Shown: positions 17,059 through 26,178, numbered from the stretch's first letter. The stretch: 64,000 bases of DNA from Mucilaginibacter geliditolerans (GCF_014200495.1 NZ_JACHBY010000007.1:124001-188000), one strand, 5' to 3'. Numbers and translations: made by a program. The notes: a model not told the origin generated them from the sequence alone.

Positions 17059-17467
17059 CTCAAAGAATTGTAAACTGAGCGTAATTAAAATGAAAGGAAA
17101 ATGTGACGAAATATTAATATTGTTTTTATTTAAGCGTGTAAAAACCAGTTGATTATAGCTTTGGTTAACTTTCCTAATAAGTAATATTGTTTAAATGGGA
17201 TGGATTGCCGTAAAGTGTAAGCAATATTTTTCTGTTTATAAACGCCTTTTTTGAGATAGTTTTTCACATGATATATGCACATAAAACCTAAATTATGCCT
17301 ATGGAATTGTATGAAATTAGTGGATTTACAAGGTCGGGTAATTTTACCCCGTAAATGCTTGTAATTACAAAAAGCTTTATAGTAAATACATTAAAACCTA
17401 TAAGGTGAACTAAAAAGCTGTAATTAGATAAATTTTATCTAATTTACTTTTCAATTAATAAATCCGT
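17059..17467. other. AT-rich divergent intergenic region
   Basis: About 410 bases lie between the rpoD promoter and the MscS-family gene. The stretch is very AT-rich with stops in all frames, and I see no small gene. It carries the perfect 23-bp palindrome at 17422-17444 just upstream of the channel gene; otherwise nothing is recognisable. Confidence 0.5.
17422..17444. promoter_or_regulatory. perfect 23-bp palindrome, candidate operator
   Basis: AATTAGATAAA (17422-17432) and TTTATCTAATT (17434-17444) are exact reverse complements around one central base, ending 23 bases before the channel start codon. The position fits a dimeric repressor site or a 5'-UTR hairpin. No T-run follows, so it is not a standard terminator. 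Confidence 0.5.
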
Positions 17468-20098
17468 ATGGCTGTATCTGTTAATAAATCATCCGGTTTG
17501 TACAATATTATATCTAAACCCCAGGCTGCAAATAGCAGTAAGGGATATAAAAAATTAGCTTATCGGTATAATAAAAAATACCTGCTGATCTTAGCTGTCC
17601 TATTTTTTCCCCTTACAACTTTTGCCCAGAAAGTAGCCCATCCCAAAGACTCATTACCTGTTGATACTGTAAAAAAAGACTTTGTATCACAAATGCGCAA
17701 AATGGGTAATGAAGAAGCCAAAAATAGCGTGGTCCTGTTTAACAGGGAAAAGGAGGAGATGAAGCAGGAGGAACTGATAGAACAGGTTAAAAAAATAACG
17801 CAGAAAGTTAAAGTATATATTAAAACAGGTATTGATTCGGCTGAGATTGATAATGAACTGGAGGATGTAAAAAGATGGTCGAAATTTGTAGGGGATGGTA
17901 TTTTTGTAAATATGGGTACCTCGCAAACCCACAGGAATCTTTCAACTACATCAAAAATATTAATTGAACTATTAAACAGAACCAATAAGCGCAAAAGTGA
18001 AATTGATATTTACGAAAAAGGCCTTGTAACATACAGGTTTAAATTAGATTCATTATATGCAGATTCTTCTTTATATGATTTTCCGAAGGACTCCGTACAA
18101 ATAATTAAATACCGGAAGAAACTTCTTATTGTGGTTAAAGAGATCGGCCCGATTGATACCGCTTTAAAATATGCAATTAACAATGTAAGTAAACTTCAGG
18201 ATAAAACCAATCTTACAGTAATTAACCTTAGCGCTCAGCTTACCGAAATTGAAGGCTATCAAAATGAGCTTTCATATAAAACATTCAACAGGGAATTTGC
18301 TAATATATGGGGAGATGTTGGCTATATACGGCCGTTTGACGAGATCGTTCATTTTTCTGTCGCTAAAACAGAGCTCAATCTTTTGTTCTATACCCAAAAT
18401 TATCCGGGCAGGATTTTCCTGATCTTTATATTAATAATAGGAGCAACTATCTTTTTAAGATCATTAAAAAATATGCTTAACCAGCAAAGCTCTTTAATTG
18501 ATGTAAGTAAAGGCCATTTGGTGCTGCGCTATACACTATTGTCGGCCCTGGTTCTGGTATTAAGTCTTGGCCAGTTTATTTTCCCGGATCCGCCTTTTAT
18601 TTTTAACTGTATATTCTGGATAGTTCCATCTGTTTGCTTAAGCTTTATTTTCCAGGGTTATATAACAAGGCATTGGCAGATGATCTGGCTAACTTTTCTT
18701 GCACTTTTTGTTTTGGCTTGTGTTGATAATTTAATTTTACAGGCTTCAAGGGTCGAGAGATGGGGGATGGTCTTTTTAGCAGCTGGCGGGGCTGTATTCG
18801 GCCTGTTTGTATTAATAAAAGGCAGAAAGGATGAGCTGCGTGAAAAATTGATACTTTATTTTATCGCCCTGCTGGTAGTGCTTGAAATTACATCAGTTTT
18901 TGCTAACCTGTTTGGTAGGTATAATTTTTCAAAAACCTTACTCATCAGTGGTTATTTAAGTGTTATCATCGGTATTTTATTTCTATGGACAGTTAGATTG
19001 ATAAACGAAGGCTTATACATGGCTTCGGGGGTATATACCCAGCAAGACAAAAAGTTATTCTATATTAATTTTGATAAAGTAGGCGAGAAGGTGCCGGCAT
19101 TATTATACTTCTTTCTTATAGCCGGCTGGTTTATTTTATTTGGGCGCAATTTTTATATATTCAGGCTGATCTCCGATCCGCTGAAAGATTTTTTCTATAA
19201 TGATCGCACAATTGGTAATTATTCTTTCACCATAAATAGCCTGCTCATATTCTTCCTGATCATATCCATATCTGTAATAGCCTCAAAGGTAGTTTCCTAT
19301 TTCGCATCCGAAAAAGGCATAGATACACCAGGAAATAAAAGCGGTACTGATAGCCAGAGCCGAAAGGCCGGGGTGGGGAGTTGGCTTTTATTGATACGGG
19401 TTGCCATTATTAGTACAGGCTTGTTTTTGGCCCTTGCAGCTTCGGGCTTTCCACTTGAAAAAATTACCATAATAATTGGTGCTTTAGGTGTGGGTATAGG
19501 TTTGGGCTTGCAAACACTGGTAAACAACCTGGTAAGCGGACTGATCATAGCATTTGAAAAACCGGTAAATGTGGGCGATATTGTTGAAATAGCGGGTAAG
19601 GGTGGTACTGTTAAATCAATAGGTTTCCGCAGCAGCATAATATCCAAATGGGATGGCCCCGATATGGTTATACCCAATGGCGATTTGCTGAATGCGCACT
19701 TAATAAACTGGACGCTGGCCGGTAGTAAACGACAAATGGAGATAGTAATTGGCGTTGCTTATGGTACCGACCTGCAAAAAGCCAGGGATATAATCATGGG
19801 GCTTATTGCTGCTAATAAACGCATTCATGAGCATCCGCAAGCCGGGGTATTGTTCCAGGAATTTAATAGTAGCTCAATTGAGGTAAAAGTAGCTTTTTGG
19901 GTACGTGATTATAAAGATGGCCCTGCGGTAAGAAGTGATATTATTTTGGCTATTGATAAAGCATTCAGGGAAAATGATATCGAGATCCCATTTCCGCAGC
20001 AGGAATTGTATGTGCACGAGGTGCCGGATGAGGACAATCCCGAACCTGAGCCTAAACCGGCAACTCCGAAAAAGACAAGAACTCCTAAAAAGGAATAG
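17468..20098 (+). CDS. large MscS-family mechanosensitive channel (MscK/YbdG-like architecture)
   Basis: This 876-residue inner-membrane protein has an MscS channel module at about residues 635-850. The pore helix region GALGVGIGLGLQTLVNNLVSG is followed by FEKPVNVGDIVEIAGKGGTVKSI and the MVIPNGDLLNAHLINW strand of the beta domain. Upstream are about eight more membrane helices (from residue 310) and a helical periplasmic domain (60-300). The signal-like segment (KKYLLILAVLFFPLTTFAQ, 36-54) is preceded by 35 polar residues and no later Met, an unusual leader. The tail after 850 is Pro/Lys/Glu-rich. The protein should open on membrane tension and release osmolytes. Confidence 0.9.
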   Translation: MAVSVNKSSGLYNIISKPQAANSSKGYKKLAYRYNKKYLLILAVLFFPLTTFAQKVAHPKDSLPVDTVKKDFVSQMRKMGNEEAKNSVVLFNREKEEMKQEELIEQVKKITQKVKVYIKTGIDSAEIDNELEDVKRWSKFVGDGIFVNMGTSQTHRNLSTTSKILIELLNRTNKRKSEIDIYEKGLVTYRFKLDSLYADSSLYDFPKDSVQIIKYRKKLLIVVKEIGPIDTALKYAINNVSKLQDKTNLTVINLSAQLTEIEGYQNELSYKTFNREFANIWGDVGYIRPFDEIVHFSVAKTELNLLFYTQNYPGRIFLIFILIIGATIFLRSLKNMLNQQSSLIDVSKGHLVLRYTLLSALVLVLSLGQFIFPDPPFIFNCIFWIVPSVCLSFIFQGYITRHWQMIWLTFLALFVLACVDNLILQASRVERWGMVFLAAGGAVFGLFVLIKGRKDELREKLILYFIALLVVLEITSVFANLFGRYNFSKTLLISGYLSVIIGILFLWTVRLINEGLYMASGVYTQQDKKLFYINFDKVGEKVPALLYFFLIAGWFILFGRNFYIFRLISDPLKDFFYNDRTIGNYSFTINSLLIFFLIISISVIASKVVSYFASEKGIDTPGNKSGTDSQSRKAGVGSWLLLIRVAIISTGLFLALAASGFPLEKITIIIGALGVGIGLGLQTLVNNLVSGLIIAFEKPVNVGDIVEIAGKGGTVKSIGFRSSIISKWDGPDMVIPNGDLLNAHLINWTLAGSKRQMEIVIGVAYGTDLQKARDIIMGLIAANKRIHEHPQAGVLFQEFNSSSIEVKVAFWVRDYKDGPAVRSDIILAIDKAFRENDIEIPFPQQELYVHEVPDEDNPEPEPKPATPKKTRTPKKE

Positions 20099-20112
20099 AT
20101 AGTAAGCTATTG

Positions 20113-20156
20113 CACGCTGCCCGTAGACTGTCTACGGACAATTATGACTTGTAGTC
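20113..20156. repeat. hairpin repeat, copy A
   Basis: This unit opens with CACGCTG, has a perfect CCGTAGAC-t-GTCTACGG hairpin (20121-20137), then AATTATG and GTAGTC. A second hairpin, TTATGACT-tgt-AGTCATAA, ends at 20160. It recurs at 20494-20538, on the other side of a small gene. Hairpin positions just after the channel gene would also let it act as a transcript 3' end. Confidence 0.7.
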
Positions 20157-20260
20157 ATAAGTACCTAAGCAAACATAATCGCTTGAAGTTGAAAAGGTAA
20201 GGACATTATAAGCTTATTTGAAAAGTTTATTTACATTAGCTGATAACGCTTGATAAAGTA

Positions 20261-20479
20261 TTGAAGAATATGAGGATGTTGAAAACAACTTGGATACGCG
20301 TTATTGCAAGCCTTTTCGCGGGAGGCATTGTTGCTGAATTGATAACTCTTTCAACTACTGATTATACTAGCCCACAATTTAGTAATATTGGTTTACACCT
20401 TTTGTTTGCAATACTTATTTATTTTGTGCTTACGTGGTATGTGAACAAATTTGTAAAAAACGCTCCTCCGCCTCTTTAG
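20261..20479 (+). CDS. small two-helix membrane protein
   Basis: This 72-residue hypothetical protein has a basic start (MKNMRMLKTTWIRV), two hydrophobic helices (about 12-30 and 43-60) and a basic, proline-ending tail (NKFVKNAPPPL), consistent with a small inner-membrane protein. Starting at MRML (20270) is also possible. It stands alone between two copies of a hairpin repeat. No family or function is recognised. Good hydrophobic periodicity and the lack of an overlapping gene support it being real. Confidence 0.55.
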   Translation: MKNMRMLKTTWIRVIASLFAGGIVAELITLSTTDYTSPQFSNIGLHLLFAILIYFVLTWYVNKFVKNAPPPL

Positions 20480-20493
20480 CTTAAACAATATAT

Positions 20494-20538
20494 CACGCTG
20501 TCCGTAGACTATGTCTACGGATAATTATGCCTGTAGTC
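20494..20538. repeat. hairpin repeat, copy B
   Basis: This copy matches 20113-20156 over most of its length. It has the same CACGCTG lead, CCGTAGAC-tat-GTCTACGG hairpin (20502-20520), AATTATG spacer and GTAGTC end. Its second hairpin is different (TGTAGTC-tgc-GACTACA, 20532-20548), which suggests that structure is kept while sequence drifts. Confidence 0.7.
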
Positions 20539-20572
20539 TGCGACTACATAAAAATAAAATTGTTCAGCATAA

Positions 20573-21160
20573 TTACCCGGCCACTTTCAGCCAGCCTGTA
20601 ATACTCATTCTTGGCAGATGGGTTATTAATACCTCATGTTCCAGTTCGTTGCTCTTAAAAAAGACGCTTTTACCTGCATTTGGTGAAATGTCCTGAGCAG
20701 TATTGCCTTGATAGATGCGTAAGGCTCCACCATCAACTTCGCTGTTTAAATACATGATCATTGAAAAGGCCCTGTTACCATTTTGCTTAAAATTATCCAG
20801 GTGCCGTTTGTAGAAACTCCCTTTTTCGTAAAGTGTATAATGAAATTCATAATCGGTTATCCCTGCATAACAGCTCCGGTTTAAATGACTTACAAAACTA
20901 TCCATCAAATCGAAAAAAATATTTTCATAAATATCATTATGGATACGGTCAAGCCAATAAATTTTGTCACTCCGGATGAGTTTATTATGGTTGACCAACG
21001 GCTCATTTCCTGTCCCGGCTGCAACGAGCTGCTCACCTGCATAAAGTGCGGTAATATTATCGACCAGGTGTGCTGATAATTCCTGGCTAAGAAAATCTTT
21101 AACTATACCTACGTTAGTGGCCAGGTAGCTGTCGATGAGTTTGTCGAATATGATTTCCAA
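20573..21160 (-). CDS. 2-oxoglutarate/Fe(II)-dependent oxygenase (prolyl-4-hydroxylase-like)
   Basis: This 195-residue cytoplasmic protein has the double-stranded beta-helix iron site of the 2OG oxygenases. The HxD pair is His120/Asp122 (YKRHLDNF), the distal ligand is His175 (NELEHEVL), and the 2OG-binding Arg is Arg184 (RMSITGW). The MIMYLN and GGALRIY strands lie between them, as in prolyl-4-hydroxylase-like members. These enzymes hydroxylate a protein or small molecule using O2 and 2-oxoglutarate; the target here is unknown. It is monocistronic and faces the small membrane protein. Confidence 0.87.
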   Translation of the reverse strand: MEIIFDKLIDSYLATNVGIVKDFLSQELSAHLVDNITALYAGEQLVAAGTGNEPLVNHNKLIRSDKIYWLDRIHNDIYENIFFDLMDSFVSHLNRSCYAGITDYEFHYTLYEKGSFYKRHLDNFKQNGNRAFSMIMYLNSEVDGGALRIYQGNTAQDISPNAGKSVFFKSNELEHEVLITHLPRMSITGWLKVAG

Positions 21161-21289
21161 ATTGACCTAAGTTACCATAAATAACTAAGGAACAACTAAA
21201 AGCTTGACAATGACTTATGAATTAGTATAATTACATCAATCAAGCGATTCTTATTCATGGTCAACCTTAGCCGATATATTGTATATAGG

Positions 21290-22198
21290 TTAAGCGCCGG
21301 CAAGCCTGGTCATAGCAGGGGAGGAACCGGTATATTTTTTAAAAAAATTGGTAAAGTAAGCCGGTTCTTCGAATCCCAGCCCACCAGCCACCTGGGCGAT
21401 ACTCCAATCCGTATGTTTGAGTAAAGCATAGGCTTCTTTCAACACGCGTTCGGCAATATGCTGTGTAGTGGTTTTGCCGGTGAGCTCTTTAACCGAGCGG
21501 TTCAGGTGATTGGTATGCACCGCAAGGTTTTGCGCAAACTCATTGGCTGTTTTCAGTTTAAGGGATTGTTCCGGCGAATCGATCGGGAATTGTCTTTCGA
21601 GCAATTCTAAAAACTGGGTGGTGAGCCTGGCTGCAGCGCCTGTGCTCACGGCGTAGTTGCTTAATGGCTCGATCTTTAACGCTTCGTGCATAAGGATACG
21701 CAGGTAGTTGCGCAGCAGGTCATATTTGCCTGTATAATCCGACTCCATTTCTTCCATCATTTTGCCAAGCATGGCCGCCAAAAAAGTTAGCTGGGTGTCA
21801 TTTAAAAAAACGATGTGATTGCCGCCTGCTTTAAATAAGGGGAAATCCTGCAGCATGCTTTTATGCTCATGCGAACCGATAAAAGTCTGGGTAAACAAGC
21901 AGAACCAACCTGTTTGCGGCCCGGGCCCGGATTCCCAGGAAGAAGGTACCGAGGGACTGGAAAATAGCAGTGCCGGGCGGTCGATCGATACTTGCTTTTC
22001 CGCATAATGCATTGTCCCCTTGCCAATCACCAGCGCGATCTTATAAAAGTCGCGGCGGCTGAAAGGTGTCTTTTGTACGCAGGGTTTACGTATAAACACA
22101 TTGAAATGGCCCTGCCCCGTATTGTTCTCGGCAAAAACCTGTTGATTGTCTACCGGGTGGCGCCGGTAAAATTCTTCGAGTGTTTCGATAGCTTCCAT
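21290..22198 (-). CDS. AraC-family transcriptional regulator
   Basis: This 302-residue regulator has a cupin-like sensor half (1-190; IALVIGKGTMHYAEKQVSIDR) and a C-terminal double helix-turn-helix (about 195-302). The HTH contains HTNHLNRSVKELTGKTTTQHIAERV, then the second helix pair with QVAGGLGFEEPAYFTNFFKKYTGSSP, the AraC signature. It is divergent from the DHA2 exporter at 22340 (141 bases between start codons), so it probably controls that gene. The inducer is unknown. Confidence 0.92.
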   Translation of the reverse strand: MEAIETLEEFYRRHPVDNQQVFAENNTGQGHFNVFIRKPCVQKTPFSRRDFYKIALVIGKGTMHYAEKQVSIDRPALLFSSPSVPSSWESGPGPQTGWFCLFTQTFIGSHEHKSMLQDFPLFKAGGNHIVFLNDTQLTFLAAMLGKMMEEMESDYTGKYDLLRNYLRILMHEALKIEPLSNYAVSTGAAARLTTQFLELLERQFPIDSPEQSLKLKTANEFAQNLAVHTNHLNRSVKELTGKTTTQHIAERVLKEAYALLKHTDWSIAQVAGGLGFEEPAYFTNFFKKYTGSSPAMTRLAGA

Positions 22199-22327
22199 GG
22201 TGAAAGGTAAGTATTTATTTGATTATTATAAATGAATATGACTATTTAATGATGAAAAAAGCATGGAGTGTTTGAATGTTATAAATTCCTGCTTGAATTC
22301 TATAAATGTTGACCCGGCAGGCGCGGT

Positions 22328-22335
22328 TACTTTTG
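22328..22335 (+). promoter_or_regulatory. candidate -7 element of the DHA2 exporter
   Basis: TACTTTTG matches TAnnTTTG and sits only 4 bases before the ATG at 22340, which would make the mRNA nearly leaderless. A TTG 16 bases upstream (22309-22311) is a closer-than-usual -33 candidate. The match may be fortuitous. Confidence 0.35.
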
Positions 22336-22339
22336 TGGT

Positions 22340-23899
22340 ATGGAAACCGGCTTTAGAAAATGGATCATCGTAGTAACGATCATCACCTCCACCATCATCG
22401 AATTGATCGATACCACCATTGTCAATGTTTCGATCAATACCATGAGTGGCAACTTAGGTGCATCGCTGGAAGATACCGCCTGGGTGATCACCTCTTACGC
22501 TATTGCCAATGTCATCGTCATCCCGATGACCAGTTTCCTGGCTGAAAAGATTGGGCGGAAACAATATTATATCGGTTCCATCCTCTTATTTACGCTGGCT
22601 TCGGCCATGTGCGGGTTTTCGCATAATTTATGGGAGCTGGTTGCTTTTCGTTTTTTCCAGGGTATCGGCGGTGGTGCTTTGCTCTCCACATCGCAATCTA
22701 TCCTTTTTGAAACATTCCCTGTTAAGGAGCGGGCAACCGCCAGCGGTATCTTCAGCCTGGGCATCATCATCGGTCCTTCTATCGGCCCGGTAATGGGAGG
22801 ATATATCGTGGATAATTTATCCTGGCAATGGATCTTCTATGTAAATATCCCCATTGGTCTTTTAGCCGCCCTGCTTTCCTATATTTACCTTAAACCCACC
22901 AAGCGATCCCAGGACGGGCGCCGCATCGACTGGCTCGGCATCTTTTTATTAACAATAGGTGTAGGTTCCCTGCAGGTAGTGCTGGAAAGGGGGGAAACCG
23001 ATGACTGGTTTGCCGCGGGTTATATCATCGCGCTCAGCATTATCTCCGCCTTATCTTTAGCGGTGTTGATCTGGTGGGAATTAAAAATTGAACACCCGGT
23101 TATTAACCTGCGGGTATTGAAAAGTACTACCCTGTCTATTTCCGCTATCATGACCTTCGTATTGGGCTTTGGGCTGTTCAGCGCTGTATTTGTTTTTCCC
23201 TTATATGCACAGCGTATCATCGGCTACTCCGCCTTTCAAACCGGCACCATGTTGCTGCCGGGTACACTAATGGCCGCCATGATCTCACCCTTTCTTGGGA
23301 AAATGCTGCAAAGCGGCATCAGGCCGCAATACCTGATCATTACAGGCTTCGGCCTGTCAGCGGTATTCGGCTTCATGATGTCGGGCTCGAACCTTGAAAC
23401 AGGCGGTGCTTATTTTTTCATCCCCTTAATTTGCAGGGGACTGGGTGCTGCGCTGTTGATCGTGCCACTAACCGCGCTGGCTGTTTCGGAGCTTAAACCG
23501 TCAGATATCCCACAGGGTGCCGCTCTGAATAATATGATGCGGCAGATGGGCGGGTCATTTGGCATCGCCCTGATCAATACCTATATCGCACAGCGCTCTG
23601 CAGCCAACCGTACAGCACTGATCGCCCATGTAACCGCCTCGGATCCTTTGACTATAATGCGCAGGCAATCCTATGTCAATAATTTTATGGCCCACGGCGC
23701 TACCTATCTTCGGGCGCTCCAGGCTTCACTCGGGGCATTGGAGAACACCGTGGTGCGGCAAACATTCCTGTTAAGTTATATGGATGCTTTTCTGTTGCTG
23801 GCCATCCTGAATGCCTGCTGCATCCCGCTGGTGATCATGACAATCAAAAAAAGGGTAGCAGTTAAGGCCGGCAAGGTGGAGATACCCGATGCGCATTGA
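22340..23899 (+). CDS. DHA2-family (EmrB/QacA-type) MFS exporter
   Basis: This 519-residue, 14-helix drug:proton antiporter has the family's helix-1 motif TIIELIDTTIVNVSI, the loop motif AEKIGRKQYY and the helix-5 motif C stretch GIIIGPSIGPVMGGYIVD, typical of exporters. No HlyD-type adaptor or TolC gene lies next to it, so it may act alone in the inner membrane. It is divergent from an AraC regulator and followed by a TetR gene and a second exporter, forming a small efflux island. GC content appears somewhat higher than in the flanking genes by eye; I did not count it over the whole gene. Confidence 0.92.
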   Translation: METGFRKWIIVVTIITSTIIELIDTTIVNVSINTMSGNLGASLEDTAWVITSYAIANVIVIPMTSFLAEKIGRKQYYIGSILLFTLASAMCGFSHNLWELVAFRFFQGIGGGALLSTSQSILFETFPVKERATASGIFSLGIIIGPSIGPVMGGYIVDNLSWQWIFYVNIPIGLLAALLSYIYLKPTKRSQDGRRIDWLGIFLLTIGVGSLQVVLERGETDDWFAAGYIIALSIISALSLAVLIWWELKIEHPVINLRVLKSTTLSISAIMTFVLGFGLFSAVFVFPLYAQRIIGYSAFQTGTMLLPGTLMAAMISPFLGKMLQSGIRPQYLIITGFGLSAVFGFMMSGSNLETGGAYFFIPLICRGLGAALLIVPLTALAVSELKPSDIPQGAALNNMMRQMGGSFGIALINTYIAQRSAANRTALIAHVTASDPLTIMRRQSYVNNFMAHGATYLRALQASLGALENTVVRQTFLLSYMDAFLLLAILNACCIPLVIMTIKKRVAVKAGKVEIPDAH

Positions 23900-23914
23900 G
23901 TGCAGGATTTGATT

Positions 23915-23937
23915 TGACAAAAAAATATATTTTGTCA
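23915..23937. promoter_or_regulatory. palindromic operator upstream of the tetR gene
   Basis: TGACAAAA (23915-23922) and TTTTGTCA (23930-23937) are perfect inverted arms with a 7-base AT spacer, just upstream of the -7 element at 23949. The half-site TTTTGTCAG recurs at 24609, 7 bases before the next exporter's ATG, as expected if this TetR protein controls both. Confidence 0.65.
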
Positions 23938-23948
23938 GGATAGGTACT

Positions 23949-23956
23949 TATCTTTG
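23949..23956 (+). promoter_or_regulatory. -7 promoter element of the tetR gene
   Basis: TATCTTTG matches the TAnnTTTG consensus exactly, 17 bases before the ATG at 23974. The operator at 23915-23937 covers the expected -33 region, so repressor binding would block this promoter. Confidence 0.6.
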
Positions 23957-23973
23957 TCGGGTAAGATAAAACA

Positions 23974-24576
23974 ATGACCAGCCAGGACGATATCATCCAC
24001 CAGGAAATTTTGCAGGCAGCCTTGCGCCTGTACCGTAAATCCGGCCCCACAAAGGTTACCATGGATAACGTGGCGACGGCTACGGGCCGCAGCAGGAGTT
24101 CGCTATATTATTATTTCAAAAACCGGGACGAGATTTTCCAGGCAGTACTCGACCGGATAGCTGAGGATGTTGCCGCTGAGATCCGTATTGCAGTAACAGC
24201 CGCTGTAAATTTGAACGATAAGTTATACGCCTATTGTTCAACTAAGATGAAAACTACTGCAGAATGGAAACGTGTGTTCAACGCAATGGACCAGTCGATG
24301 AGTGACGACGAAATATCAAAGCATACCAAACTGATGGATGCCTTACACAAAAAACTAATTTACATGGAGCAGGGTATACTGATAGAAGCGATGTCGCAAG
24401 CTGGCCTGCCCCCCGATCGTAGTATAAGCAACGCTGAACTGGAGATGCTCGCTTTTATAATTTCAAGTGCTGTACGAGGTATAAGGCGTGAGGTTTATGA
24501 CCACAATGATCCGCACGACCCAAAGGCTGCCGCCACTTTATTAAGTGGCATGGTTGCCAAGTGGCTGCAGTCTTAA
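23974..24576 (+). CDS. TetR/AcrR-family transcriptional regulator
   Basis: This 200-residue protein has the TetR N-terminal helix-turn-helix at about residues 10-57 (AALRLYRKSGPTKVTMDNVA, then TGRSRSSLYYYFKNRDEIF). The helical C-terminal half is the ligand-binding and dimer domain. It probably represses itself and the following MFS exporter through the TGACAAAA/TTTTGTCA sites. It may also act on the upstream exporter, though I see no such site before 22340. The inducing ligand is unknown. Confidence 0.92.
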   Translation: MTSQDDIIHQEILQAALRLYRKSGPTKVTMDNVATATGRSRSSLYYYFKNRDEIFQAVLDRIAEDVAAEIRIAVTAAVNLNDKLYAYCSTKMKTTAEWKRVFNAMDQSMSDDEISKHTKLMDALHKKLIYMEQGILIEAMSQAGLPPDRSISNAELEMLAFIISSAVRGIRREVYDHNDPHDPKAAATLLSGMVAKWLQS

Positions 24577-24608
24577 AAGTTTTATTTGTTTTTCGGCATT
24601 AATTAAAA

Positions 24609-24616
24609 TTTTGTCA
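24609..24616. promoter_or_regulatory. operator half-site before the MFS gene
   Basis: TTTTGTCA, followed by G, is identical to the right half of the operator at 23930-23937. The opposing half is not conserved (cggcatta is found at the matching distance), so this may be a weak site. Confidence 0.4.
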
Positions 24617-24623
24617 GTTTTAA

Positions 24624-25862
24624 ATGAAAAAAATAAGTCAGCTTAATTTATTCAGAGCATTTGCGAGCCGCAACTATACGCTCTACTTTTTCGGCAGGGC
24701 CGTATCGCAATTCGGTACCTGGATGCAGCGCACGGCTGTGGTATGGGTGGTATACTCCCTTACACACTCTGCATTTCTGCTCGGTGTTACCATTTTTGCA
24801 GAGCAGTTCCCGTCATTTTTATTTTCCATCCCCGGCGGCGTAGCAGCCGATCGCTATAACCGTTATACGGTTATTAAAATTACACAGATAATCTCTATGG
24901 TTCAGGCCGTGTTGCTGGCAGTGCTGGTTCTCACCGGCCATACGGTAGTATGGGCCATTCTTTTGCTTAGTGTGCTCCTGGGCATCATTAACGCATTCGA
25001 TGTTCCCGCACGGCAGGCTTTGATCAACGATGTGGTAGCCAGCCCTGATGATCTGCCGAATGCGCTCTCGCTTTCAACAGCGACGGCCAGCCTGGCACAA
25101 TTGCTGGGGCCGGCATTATCAGGCATTGTGCTAAGCGTGTTTGGCGCCGGCGTATGTTTTCTCCTGAACGCGGCTAGTTTTGGCGGGGTTATCCTGTCGC
25201 TGCTGCTCATGAAATTACCGGCTTATCAGCCCAAAAAGACGAATAAAAAAGTTATAGCTGAATTTGCCGAAGGTTTCGCTTACATTAAAAATAACCGCGA
25301 TATCGGCCTTATGGTAGCTATGCTTGCATTGGTCAGTTTACTGGTGCTGCCTTACAATACTGTATTACCCGTATTTGCTAAAGTGGTTTTCAAGGGCGAT
25401 GCCTCCACTTTTGGTTATATCAACAGTTTTGTGGGTATTGGCGCAGTAACAGGTACGATTTTCCTGGCTTCGCGCAAACCTGGTGTGCATTTAAAAAGGA
25501 TATTGTTCATGAGTACCGTACTGATGGGTGTGGGATTGATTTGTTTTTCACAAATAAAGAATTTCCCCGCAGCTATGCTTTTTGCAGCTATTGCGGGTTA
25601 TGGCTCTATAGCGCAGTTTACCATCAGCAATATTGTGGTACAGTCGGATGCCGCGCCTGAAATGCGTGGCCGGACTATGGGCGTCCTGCTGATGGCCATC
25701 TTTGGCATGATGCCGCTGGGTAGTTTGCTTACGGGTGCTGTATCCGAGCATATAGGCGCACCGGCCACGGTACTGTTCCAGGGGATAATAGCGGTAGTTA
25801 TAGCGTTAATATTCATTAAGTTTTTAACCAGGTCGCACAAATCAAGCTTTAAAACGGTTTGA
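24624..25862 (+). CDS. MFS transporter (EntS-like, MFS_3 group)
   Basis: This 412-residue, 12-helix transporter resembles the MFS_3/EntS exporters. It has FGRAVSQFGTWMQRTAVVWVVY in helix 1, PGGVAADRYNRYTVIK in loop 2/3, and the ALINDVVASPDDLPNALSL stretch after helix 4, a hallmark of this group. Members export siderophores or other small molecules. It lies 47 bases after the TetR stop with an operator half-site between, so TetR control is likely. The substrate is unknown. Confidence 0.9.
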   Translation: MKKISQLNLFRAFASRNYTLYFFGRAVSQFGTWMQRTAVVWVVYSLTHSAFLLGVTIFAEQFPSFLFSIPGGVAADRYNRYTVIKITQIISMVQAVLLAVLVLTGHTVVWAILLLSVLLGIINAFDVPARQALINDVVASPDDLPNALSLSTATASLAQLLGPALSGIVLSVFGAGVCFLLNAASFGGVILSLLLMKLPAYQPKKTNKKVIAEFAEGFAYIKNNRDIGLMVAMLALVSLLVLPYNTVLPVFAKVVFKGDASTFGYINSFVGIGAVTGTIFLASRKPGVHLKRILFMSTVLMGVGLICFSQIKNFPAAMLFAAIAGYGSIAQFTISNIVVQSDAAPEMRGRTMGVLLMAIFGMMPLGSLLTGAVSEHIGAPATVLFQGIIAVVIALIFIKFLTRSHKSSFKTV

Positions 25863-26178
25863 TATTGCTGTCAGACGGCCCATGTTAGAGGGGAGCGGAT
25901 TATAGGAGTTGCATTATTTACGGTGTATTGTTTTTTTAATTATTTCTAAAAAGTTAAGAAATGTAATTGTAGAGTTTCATTTATTTAATTATAACAGTAA
26001 TCTAAGTATTTTTATCCATAAAATAATTGATTATAACTATTATTTACAAATAAATAAACTTTAATGAAAAATTAGGTGTAGAGCTTCTGGTTTTAACGAG
26101 CCGAATAACGGTTATTAGTATTAGAATTTGATTTTGTGAGATTGATTATAATTTCCTAATCCTTTAATATACTAAACC
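25863..26178. other. AT-rich intergenic region before the T9SS gene
   Basis: These 316 bases hold no open frame worth calling and no clear hairpin terminator after the MFS stop. The last 200 bases are strongly AT-rich and presumably contain the promoter of the secreted protein gene, but I cannot point to a convincing -33/-7 pair. Confidence 0.4.

Noticed and set aside
22338..23899. Tripartite EmrAB-TolC-like efflux operon
   Set aside because: No adaptor or outer-membrane channel gene is adjacent, so only a stand-alone exporter is supported.
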